From JAOUEE01 sp051011595 (GTDB taxonomy: Bacteria > Actinomycetota > Acidimicrobiia > Acidimicrobiales > SHLQ01): 56,887 nucleotides of DNA. The translations under genes and the position numbers were made by a program. The DNA lies in assembly GCA_051011595.1 (NCBI GenBank), contig JBPCTQ010000118.1, forward strand, positions 1 through 56,887, given 5' to 3'. This document shows positions 51,801 through 56,887 of the stretch, in pieces (position 1 is the first letter of the stretch; every line of letters begins with the position of its first letter). The notes under the pieces were generated by a model, which was not told the DNA's origin, searched no databases, and saw only the letters and a list, made by a program, of their open reading frames with translations.

Positions 51801-52390
51801 CCCAGGTGGTGTACGGCTACTTCCCGGCCAACGGCGACGGCAACGACCTGGTGATCTGGACCGACGAGTCGCGCACCGAAGAACGCTGCCGGTTCACCTA
51901 TCCCCGCCAGAAGGTCGAGCCGTGGTTGTGCATCGCCGACTTCTTCCGCCCCATCGATGGCGACGAGGTCGACTACGCCGCCTTCCACATCGCCACCATG
52001 GGCCAGCAGGTGTCGGAAGTGACGGCCGAGTTGTTTGCGGCCGACAAGTACCAGGACTACCTGATGGTGCACGGCATCGGGGTGGAGATGGCCGAGGCGC
52101 TGGCCGAGCTGTGGCATCGCCGCATTCGTGAGGAGTGGGGTTTCGCCGACGAGGACGGCCCCGACCTCCAGGGTCTGTTCCGCCAGAAGTACCGCGGCGG
52201 TCGTTACAGCTGGGGGTACCCGGCCTGTCCCGATCTCGAGGACAACGCCCTGGTGCTCGAGCTGCTCGAAGGCGAACGCATCGGCCTGGAGTGCAACGAG
52301 GAGACGGGCTGGCAGTACCAGCCCGAACAGACCACGTCGGCACTCATCTGCCACCACCCCCGAGCCAAGTATTTCGTGGCGCGGGACTAG
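48896..52390 (+). CDS. metH: Cobalamin-dependent methionine synthase
   Basis: MetH moves a methyl group from 5-methyltetrahydrofolate through cobalamin to homocysteine. The 1164-residue protein has all modules in order: homocysteine domain (about 1-315, zinc cysteines in GINCATGP and GGCCGTT), pterin domain (about 345-610, GERTNANGSKKF), cobalamin cap (about 640-735) and Rossmann domain with D738-V-H740-D-I-G, in which H740 is the axial cobalt ligand. The activation domain (about 950-1164) has the conserved E-x-x-A-E region and RGGRYSWGYPACPD for SAM binding. The start is GTG with a good ribosome site. The host therefore needs or makes B12. Confidence 0.96.
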   Translation: MTAYTQAIRDRVVVFDGAFGTYIQEQHLSADDFGGPDLEGCNELLVVTRPDVITGMHDAYLSIGVDVIETATFGAFAVPLGEYDIADRSDEINLAAAKLARDVANSHSTPDRPRWVAGSIGPGTKFASLGQISYVELRDAYEQQARVLLAGGVDLFIVETMFDLLGVKAAMNGCRRAMVAAGREVPIQTQVTIELTGRMLPGTEIGAAITAIEPLGPAALGINCATGPAEMGEHLRVLSHQSRVPISCIPNAGMPSVVDGKMHYDLTPDQLADHLARYVTELGVTVIGGCCGTTIDHLQAVVDRCHELTPAPRTPQPEPGATSIYSTVPFDQDTSFLMIGERTNANGSKKFRELMLDGDWDSCLKMATDQVKEGAHIIDVCADYVGRDGTVDMTELASRFATQVAAPLVLDSTEPEVMEAGLQHIGGRSLLNSANLEDGEGPGSRLDRVFNLAKEYGAAVICLLIDEEGQARDVEWKMRVAHRIHDIATQQYGLEPSELIFDALTFPLSTGDDDLRRDGIATIEAIRRIKDELPGVYTTLGVSNVSFGLKPAARHVLNSVFLHECVEAGLDSAIVHAGKIVPLARMSDEHRQVCLDLVWDRRGTDGGDGTDPKYDPLVKLLEVFEDVESVKTVKEDRTDWTIERILETRIIEGDREGLTDDLELARQTTKPLDIVNNTLLAGMKVVGDQFASGEMQLPFVLQSAETMKAAVAHLEPHMEKADGDAGKGKIVLATVKGDVHDIGKNLVDIIMSNNGYETVNLGIKVSINEMIDSALAEGADAIGMSGLLVKSTLIMRDNLEELNDRGLADLPIMLGGAALTRTYVEKDLREVYDGRLFYGKDAFEGLRTMDRLMEISRGEEDDPEFGTVPTGRDRSERTKPDVDPATIPARSPEAAIDNPVFTPPFLGSKVMKGIGLDDIAEYINETALFRNQWQFRPEKGEDDAAFKDRIRPLLREQLGAAKAGDMLVPQVVYGYFPANGDGNDLVIWTDESRTEERCRFTYPRQKVEPWLCIADFFRPIDGDEVDYAAFHIATMGQQVSEVTAELFAADKYQDYLMVHGIGVEMAEALAELWHRRIREEWGFADEDGPDLQGLFRQKYRGGRYSWGYPACPDLEDNALVLELLEGERIGLECNEETGWQYQPEQTTSALICHHPRAKYFVARD

Positions 52391-52427
52391 ATCCCGAGCG
52401 GCCCCCTCTCCCTCGCCCTCCTTGTTG

Positions 52428-52475
52428 CGCTTCTGGTAGTGCAGCGACAGCCAGAGCCTGACGCTGCACGACCAG
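52428..52475 (+). repeat. 48-base palindromic repeat, copy 1
   Basis: Identical to 55322-55369. It holds an imperfect inverted repeat: arms of 14 bases (CTGGTAGTGCAGCG and CGCTGCACGACCAG, one mismatch) around a 15-base loop. It lies 37 bases after the metH stop and before the stop of the converging gene. It could be a REP-type element or terminator hairpin, but no T-run follows. Confidence 0.85.
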
Positions 52476-52529
52476 AACCGGGTATTCGGTCGGGGATGAT
52501 GAGATGGCGACCGGGTGCGGTCGCGGCGC

Positions 52530-54689
52530 CTACCCGATCACGTACACATGGGCCACTGCGCCCGAGATCTCTGGACTGGCAGATGTGAGGGTCAGCACCA
52601 GCACCCCTGGTTCGAGCTCATCGGGAAGCGCCACATGGGTTTGCAGGCCCTCGTGGTCGCTGACGACGGCAACCTCCGTCTCGCCGATGAAGGCTCGTGA
52701 CCCACCTTCGACAGCCACGCCCGGAAACGTGATGATGTCGCCGCCACTCACCCTCGAGCCAGCGGCGGGCTCAGACTGGTCGAGGAACGGCAGCCGCCAA
52801 ATGGCCAGCCCTTCGTCAGTCTCGTCCGCGAGCACGAACGAGGCGGCCTGGGCACCGTCGACCGACATGACGGTGACGGCGGCCTCCGCTCCCCTGAAGG
52901 TGTTGGGCGGGTTCACATACAGGTCAGAGATGGCCCCGGTGATCCAGGGGAATTCCTCAACCATCGCCGCGAGCCCCGCCTCACGATCCTCCTCGCCGTT
53001 CGGATAGCCGTTCCACATCGCCAACGCTTCGTCGGTCTCCCCGAGCGCCAGATGCCCCAGGAACGCAAGCACCACATCGCGAGCTTCGTCACGCTGGGCC
53101 TCGGTCAACGTCGGCAGGGCCGACACCGCCTGCTCGAGTTGCTCAGCGTCCAGCTCGACGTCAATGGGCACCACCGACACGGCGCGCGGTGGGCCCGGGT
53201 ACACCAGCTCGAGTGTCCACAAGCCCCCCGGATGCACAAGATCCGGCAACTCGATCATGATGGAGCCGGCCGCTGCCTCGACCGAGCCCACTTCGTCGAA
53301 GCACGACCCGAACAAGATGTCGGGCGCCCCAGGATTCGCGTAGCACAGTCGCACTCGGGCATCCTCAGGCGACTCATCGGCGGCGAACGAGACGACGTCA
53401 CCGACCGCGTGAGGGCCGGCGTCGACCGTCAGGCCGGGATTGTCACCACGCTCGACATCGATTGCCACCTGGGCGATCACGCCCTCGTCGAAGAGCACCA
53501 GCCACCAGCGCGCGTCCTCGACGCCGTCGACGACAGGAAGGCGGATGGCGCCGCGGGTCGGAAAGGCGAAGGTCACGATCTGTTCGCAGACCGCCTCCGG
53601 ATCCCGGAGTACCCGCTGGAGGCAGAGCTGCACGATGGACCTCTGCGGCGCCCCGATGGCCGTGAACGAGATCTCGTCACCCATCAGGTGCGGCCCGGGA
53701 TCGACCATCAGCGGGCCGTCCGGGGGCTCAGCCCGCTGCTGGTCGAATGCAATGGCCACCGGGTTGGGGGTGCGTGCAGCCTGGACCACGATGCGACAGC
53801 CGTAAGGGTCGGTTACGCAGTCGGCCGTCGCACCGGTGGTGTTGACCCACCGGCGAGCCGGGACCTCGGCCCGGAATTCGCCGGAGTCGTCGACGACGAT
53901 CTCGGCCGTTGGATTGTTGGACAGGCACCCACTCATACCGTCGAACCCGCCAAGGACACATTGCGTCAAGAGCGTGGTCTCACCCGGTTCGAAGCCGCGT
54001 CCGGCCACGAAGAGGGTGTCGCCGTCGACGAGGAGGTCGCTGGGCTCGACGGTGAAGATCGGCGGCTCGCTGCCCGCGACCTCCGGGTCGAAGAAGACCG
54101 CGGCGGAGCCGGACTGGTCGTAGTCCTCGACGTCGGCCACTCCGACCCGACAGCCCGCCTCCAGGCCGCCGTCGGCGCAGTCATGGGTGCCGGTGGATGT
54201 GGTGATGATCCGGCGCACTTCCATCTGCAGACGGAAGCGACCTTCGGCGTCGGCCACACCGGTCGCGATGTTGCCCAGGTCGCAATCGTCGGCCGAGCCG
54301 CCGGTCTCGCCCAGCCAGCACTGGGTCGCGGCAACGGTTGCACGCGGCTTCATGCCTTCGCCCTGCACGGTGACCGTCTGGCCGTCGACCAGGCCGTTGT
54401 CGGGTTCGAGCATCACCGGCAGGCCGACCGACTCGAGACCGTCGTAGGGACCGCCGAACTCGGGTTGTTGCACGGCCACCTCCTCGCCCGGGTCATCACC
54501 ACCGTCGCGGCTGGCGACAACGACACCGGCGGCGACCACGACGGCCAGGGCCAGCACCGCCAGACCGCCTCGAACCCGAGACCGGCGCCGACTACGGGCT
54601 TCGACCCCGTCAGGATCAGCCTCGAGGTCGATCAGCCCGCCACTCACCCGGTGGCCGGCATCGTGCAAGCGGTCGTCGAATTCGTTCAT
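52530..54689 (-). CDS. Membrane protein with neocarzinostatin-like domains; possible anti-sigma partner
   Basis: The 719-residue protein has a cytoplasmic N-terminus of about 40 residues, one membrane helix (about 43-60) and a large external part. Two segments resemble the neocarzinostatin/macromomycin fold: about 90-205 (VDGQTVTVQGEGM, QC...C, then DC...C) and about 215-330 (VDGDTLFVAGRGF, TQCVLGG, ADCVTDPYGCRIV), each with two cysteine pairs as in that family. More beta-rich segments follow. The ATG at 54689 shares a base with the stop of the ECF sigma gene (TGATG). That makes a membrane-sensing anti-sigma role plausible, though no zinc anti-sigma motif is seen. Confidence 0.8.
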   Translation of the reverse strand: MNEFDDRLHDAGHRVSGGLIDLEADPDGVEARSRRRSRVRGGLAVLALAVVVAAGVVVASRDGGDDPGEEVAVQQPEFGGPYDGLESVGLPVMLEPDNGLVDGQTVTVQGEGMKPRATVAATQCWLGETGGSADDCDLGNIATGVADAEGRFRLQMEVRRIITTSTGTHDCADGGLEAGCRVGVADVEDYDQSGSAAVFFDPEVAGSEPPIFTVEPSDLLVDGDTLFVAGRGFEPGETTLLTQCVLGGFDGMSGCLSNNPTAEIVVDDSGEFRAEVPARRWVNTTGATADCVTDPYGCRIVVQAARTPNPVAIAFDQQRAEPPDGPLMVDPGPHLMGDEISFTAIGAPQRSIVQLCLQRVLRDPEAVCEQIVTFAFPTRGAIRLPVVDGVEDARWWLVLFDEGVIAQVAIDVERGDNPGLTVDAGPHAVGDVVSFAADESPEDARVRLCYANPGAPDILFGSCFDEVGSVEAAAGSIMIELPDLVHPGGLWTLELVYPGPPRAVSVVPIDVELDAEQLEQAVSALPTLTEAQRDEARDVVLAFLGHLALGETDEALAMWNGYPNGEEDREAGLAAMVEEFPWITGAISDLYVNPPNTFRGAEAAVTVMSVDGAQAASFVLADETDEGLAIWRLPFLDQSEPAAGSRVSGGDIITFPGVAVEGGSRAFIGETEVAVVSDHEGLQTHVALPDELEPGVLVLTLTSASPEISGAVAHVYVIG

Positions 54690-55234
54690 CAGAGTTCTCC
54701 GTTCTCGCCGAGCAGTTCGGCCAATCGGCGCCGAGCTCGTTTCAGGTGGGTCCGAGCGGTCTCCCGGCTTATGTCGAGGCACTCGGCGGCCTCGGCCTCG
54801 GGAAGGTCCAACACGTAGCGCAGAGCAATCAACTGGGCCTGACGTTTTGGGAGCGTGCGCACTGCGGACCAGAGCTGTTCATCACCTTCGGGGAGCTCGA
54901 CGACGGCGACCGATCGCGATCGCAGCCGAGCCAGGCCCCGCGCCTCGACGGCCAAGCGCCGCACACGTGACACCGAACGATTCACGACCACCCGCCGCAA
55001 CCAGGCCCGGGGGTCGTCGTAGGACCCGATGCGCCCCCAGTTGCGATAGGCGGCCAAGAACGCATCGGCGGCCAGATCCTCGGCCACCGCCCGGTCGCCG
55101 GTGAGCACGTACCCCAGGCTGACCAGACCGCGGTGCTCGGCTCGATACACGGTGTCGAAGTCGGCAACCAGGGCGATCGGCGCAGTCGCCGGCGTGCCGC
55201 CTTCGTCGGGTCCGAGGTCTCCCACCAGTTCCAT
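54689..55234 (-). CDS. ECF-type RNA polymerase sigma factor
   Basis: The 181-residue protein has sigma region 2 (about 20-90: FDTVYRAEHRGLVSLGYVLTG, then AEDLAADAFLAAYRNW and the -10 recognition helix around DPRAWLRRVVVNRSVS) and region 4 (about 118-175: LPKRQAQLIALRYVLDLPEAEAAECLDIS, with helix-turn-helix RETARTHLKRARRRL). It would redirect RNA polymerase to a small set of genes when released by its partner. The ATG at 55234 is the first start beside region 2; the open frame upstream is low-complexity. It is translationally coupled to the membrane partner downstream. Confidence 0.9.
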   Translation of the reverse strand: MELVGDLGPDEGGTPATAPIALVADFDTVYRAEHRGLVSLGYVLTGDRAVAEDLAADAFLAAYRNWGRIGSYDDPRAWLRRVVVNRSVSRVRRLAVEARGLARLRSRSVAVVELPEGDEQLWSAVRTLPKRQAQLIALRYVLDLPEAEAAECLDISRETARTHLKRARRRLAELLGENGEL

Positions 55235-55321
55235 CACACCATGTACTCGCCACAGACCCGGGCCAGGGGGGACACTCACACCCAGAAATCTCCCGCGCCC
55301 CGTCCTCGTCCGCTGCCCCTT

Positions 55322-55369
55322 CGCTTCTGGTAGTGCAGCGACAGCCAGAGCCTGACGCTGCACGACCAG
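55322..55369 (+). repeat. 48-base palindromic repeat, copy 2
   Basis: Identical and in the same orientation as 52428-52475. It lies in the divergent gap between the sigma factor and RNase genes, so the pair brackets the sigma and membrane-partner genes. Flanking bases of the two copies differ. Confidence 0.85.
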
Positions 55370-55390
55370 TTGGCGGGGAGGGGGCGCCGA

Positions 55391-55396
55391 TAGGGT
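55391..55396 (+). promoter_or_regulatory. Putative -10 box (RNase gene)
   Basis: TAGGGT lies 9 bases before the ATG at 55406. TTGGCG at 55370-55375 is a possible -35 with a short 15-base spacer; it directly abuts the palindromic repeat. Confidence 0.35.
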
Positions 55397-55405
55397 TGCG
55401 GGCTC

Positions 55406-55915
55406 ATGATTCGGCGCCCGAAGTCCCCCCGTCGGTGGTTGCTGCTGCCGCTGTGGATCGTGTTCGGTGCGGTGCTCGTGCTGACCGGCTGCGGGTCCGA
55501 CGACAGCTCCACCACCACCTCCTCCACCACCACGACCGAGGCCAGCGGTTCGCCGACGACGACGCTCGACCAACCGGCACGCTCCACTCCCCCATCGACC
55601 ACCCAGACCGAGGTCGAGATCGTCCGCTACAGCGACCTGCCCACGGTCACCGTCGGCGAACTGCCACCCGAAGCCATCGACACCTTGCGCCTCATCCGTG
55701 ACGGCGGTCCCTTCCCGTACGACCAGGACGGTTCGACGTTCCAGAACCGTGAGGGGCTGCTGCCCGACTACGACATCGGCTTCTACCAGGAGTACACGGT
55801 CGACACCCCGGGGCTGTCACACCGCGGCGCCCGGCGGTTGGTCACCGGCGACGACGGCGCCATCTACTGGACCGCCGACCATTACGCATCGTTCGAGGAG
55901 TTGGTGGTGGGATGA
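55406..55915 (+). CDS. Guanyl-specific ribonuclease (RNase Sa/barnase family), probable lipoprotein
   Basis: The 169-residue protein has a signal with lipobox LTGC (C29), a Ser/Thr-rich linker (30-68), then an RNase domain closely like Streptomyces RNase Sa (LPPEAIDTLRLIRDGGPFPY, FQNREGLLP). The catalytic set is E129 (YQEYTV), R140 (HRG) and H159 (DHYASF), at the same spacing as E54, R65 and H85 of RNase Sa. It cleaves RNA after guanine, here outside the cell but probably attached to the membrane. The stop overlaps the inhibitor gene by ATGA. Confidence 0.92.
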   Translation: MIRRPKSPRRWLLLPLWIVFGAVLVLTGCGSDDSSTTTSSTTTTEASGSPTTTLDQPARSTPPSTTQTEVEIVRYSDLPTVTVGELPPEAIDTLRLIRDGGPFPYDQDGSTFQNREGLLPDYDIGFYQEYTVDTPGLSHRGARRLVTGDDGAIYWTADHYASFEELVVG

Positions 55916-56343
55916 CCTGGCTGGACCGACTGATCACCAGCGCCGACCCGGGGACCTACGTGGCCCCGCCCGAACCGGACCGCTACGGCGTGGCCGACGA
56001 GGTGTCGGCTCGGGGCTGGCGTTGCCTGAGCGACGATCTGGCCGATGCCACCGACAAGGCCAATCTGGTGGCGGCCCTGGCCCGGGCGGTCGACGCCCCC
56101 GACTACTTCGGCGGCAACTGGGATGCCCTGGTCGACGTGATGCGCGACCTGTCGTGGAGCCCGGCCGAAGGGTACGTGGTGCTGCTGGAGAACTGCGGAA
56201 CCCCGGCCCGTTCGTGCCCCGCCGACTGGGCCGTTGCCCTCGACATCTTCGCCGAGACGGTTCGGTGGTGGACCGAGCACGGCACCCCGATGCGTTTCGT
56301 GCTGCGCGACGCCGACGTGTTCTCGGGTTACCACGCGCTGTGA
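55912..56343 (+). CDS. Barstar-family ribonuclease inhibitor
   Basis: Barstar proteins block the active site of barnase-type RNases in the producer's cytoplasm. The 143-residue protein has PDYFGGNWDALVDVM with D71 and D75 at the places of the barstar Asp residues that contact the RNase, and the C-terminal strand MRFVLRDADVF. The first 35 residues are an extension. Overlap with the RNase gene gives paired production of toxin and inhibitor. Confidence 0.9.
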   Translation: MTWLDRLITSADPGTYVAPPEPDRYGVADEVSARGWRCLSDDLADATDKANLVAALARAVDAPDYFGGNWDALVDVMRDLSWSPAEGYVVLLENCGTPARSCPADWAVALDIFAETVRWWTEHGTPMRFVLRDADVFSGYHAL

Positions 56344-56768
56344 CCGACGCGGCAGGCACCCACGATGGGGGTGTGCTGCGGAAGGTCGACGCCGTCACCG
56401 TTCGTGTACCCACCCTCGACGAGGGTGTGTCGTTCTACGTCGACGGGCTCGGCCACCAACTGGCCTGGCGCAACGACACCATCGGACAAGCCGGCCTGGT
56501 TCTCGACGACGGTGACTCCGAACTCGTGCTCACCACCGAACACGCCTACGAACCCAACTGGTTGGTTCGTTCCGTCGACGAGGCGCTGGCCGCCTTCGTC
56601 GCCGCGGGTGGCCGGACACTCTCGCCGCCCGTCGACATTCCCGTGGGGCGAGTGGCCGTGGTGCAGGATCCCTTCGGCAACGTGTTGGTGCTCGTCGATC
56701 TCAGCAAGGGCACCCACGACACCAACGACGACGGCACCGTCCGAGGGGTCAGCGGAAAACCCGCGTAA
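56340..56768 (+). CDS. VOC (glyoxalase/bleomycin resistance) family protein
   Basis: The 142-residue protein has two beta-alpha-beta-beta-beta units typical of VOC metalloenzymes: VDAVTVRVPTLDEGVSFYVDGLG first and VDEALAAFVAAGGRTL with AVVQDPFGNVLVLVDLS last. Metal ligands are not complete by eye (the usual first-strand His is Val here), so it may be a binding protein. GTG at 56340 overlaps the barstar stop as GTGA; a GTG at 56373 would give a shorter form. Operon position links it to the RNase pair, but a joint role is unproven. Confidence 0.8.
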   Translation: MTDAAGTHDGGVLRKVDAVTVRVPTLDEGVSFYVDGLGHQLAWRNDTIGQAGLVLDDGDSELVLTTEHAYEPNWLVRSVDEALAAFVAAGGRTLSPPVDIPVGRVAVVQDPFGNVLVLVDLSKGTHDTNDDGTVRGVSGKPA

Positions 56769-56824
56769 TGTGACACTTCTAGACTGTGACACTTATAGAC
56801 ATTGTGTCACGCCACTGTTACAAC
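56769..56824 (+). promoter_or_regulatory. Promoter with tandem and inverted operator-like repeats
   Basis: Two 16-base direct repeats, TGTGACACTTCTAGAC (56769-56784) and TGTGACACTTATAGAC (56785-56800), differ in one base. An inverted GTGTCAC follows at 56804-56810. TAGACA (56796-56801) and TACAAC (56819-56824) form a -35/-10 pair with a 17-base spacer and a TG extension. The -35 lies at the junction of the second repeat, so a regulator could block or recruit polymerase. The ATG at 56835 is 10 bases from the -10. Confidence 0.55.
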
Positions 56825-56834
56825 TAGGGCTGCG

Positions 56835-56887
56835 ATGTCACAGGCCAACGAACCGGCGTGGGGTGGGGATCCTCCCCAGAATGCAGC
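56835..56887 (+). CDS. Start of an unidentified gene (cut by window edge)
   Basis: The ATG at 56835 opens 17 codons, MSQANEPAWGGDPPQNA, before the window ends. The segment is Pro/Gly-rich and not diagnostic. The strong promoter and repeat array directly upstream support a real, probably leaderless gene under specific control. Confidence 0.5.
   Translation, partial: MSQANEPAWGGDPPQNA

Noticed and set aside
47651..52357. Very long open frame antisense to metH and pepA
   Set aside because: It mirrors GC-rich codon use of metH on the other strand. The protein is Gly/His/Val-rich without any family motif, while metH is complete and motif-perfect.
52428..55369. Composite transposon or integron cassette
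   Set aside because: No transposase or integrase and no target-site duplication are visible around the 48-base repeats.
1..56887. CRISPR arrays, tRNA or rRNA genes
   Set aside because: No regularly spaced short repeats, cloverleaf-like segments or rRNA-like stretches were seen on reading.

Overview
The window is a GC-rich actinobacterial chromosome segment, most likely from the class Acidimicrobiia or a close relative. That placement is an inference from several signs: LytR-CpsA-Psr protein, an AccA3-type biotin carboxylase with fused BCCP, many GTG starts, and many genes that start 6-9 bases after a TANNNT box, as leaderless messages do. Coding density is very high. No gene-free stretch exceeds 300 bases; the longest are the metH leader (48746-48895), 52391-52529 and 55235-55405. 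I see no tRNA, rRNA, CRISPR array or transposase.

Region 1 (1-9313, minus strand) is a cell-surface glycan locus: LCP ligase, UDP-glucose dehydrogenase, UDP-xylose synthase, three GT4 glycosyltransferases, a small membrane protein and a sugar-1-phosphate nucleotidyltransferase cut by the window edge. Region 2 (9350-14493) is housekeeping: an aminotransferase class IV enzyme, BirA, the biotin carboxylase that BirA probably modifies, an LpdA-like flavoprotein, and a tiny membrane protein.

Region 3 (14486-20201, minus) is the most unusual part. It is a tightly coupled seven-frame operon with 4-base overlaps: a MauE-like redox membrane protein, a Tat-exported protein with a cysteine-rich head resembling the methylamine dehydrogenase light chain (MauA) plus five secreted repeats, a MauD-like thioredoxin, a 23-residue hydrophobic peptide, a multi-spanning membrane protein, a 154-residue unknown and a TagB/TagF-like glycerophosphotransferase. 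No MauB, MauF or MauG is present, so this looks like the MauD/MauE maturation machinery redeployed on a new exported substrate.

Region 4 (20238-35971) is a second glycan assembly and export locus: seven glycosyltransferase-type genes, a Wzm/Wzt ABC exporter, and on the opposite strand two sulfotransferases and a giant sulfotransferase-GT2-GT4 fusion. This points to a sulfated surface polysaccharide. Region 5 (36045-42984) has a SpoIID-type peptidoglycan enzyme carrying the same C-terminal repeats as the MauA-like protein, a PhyH-type dioxygenase, rmlD/rmlB/rmlC for dTDP-rhamnose (rmlA is not adjacent) and a flippase.

Region 6 (43036-52390) is mixed housekeeping: a rhodanese-MoeB fusion, a sirtuin, an actinobacterial gene split by an in-frame TAG, a GDSL lipoprotein, leucyl aminopeptidase, a TauE-type permease and cobalamin-dependent methionine synthase. 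Region 7 (52391-56887) carries an ECF sigma factor and a membrane partner with neocarzinostatin-like domains, bracketed by two identical 48-base palindromic repeats. Then come a membrane-anchored RNase Sa-type toxin with its barstar inhibitor, a VOC protein, and a repeat-studded promoter for a gene that runs off the right edge.
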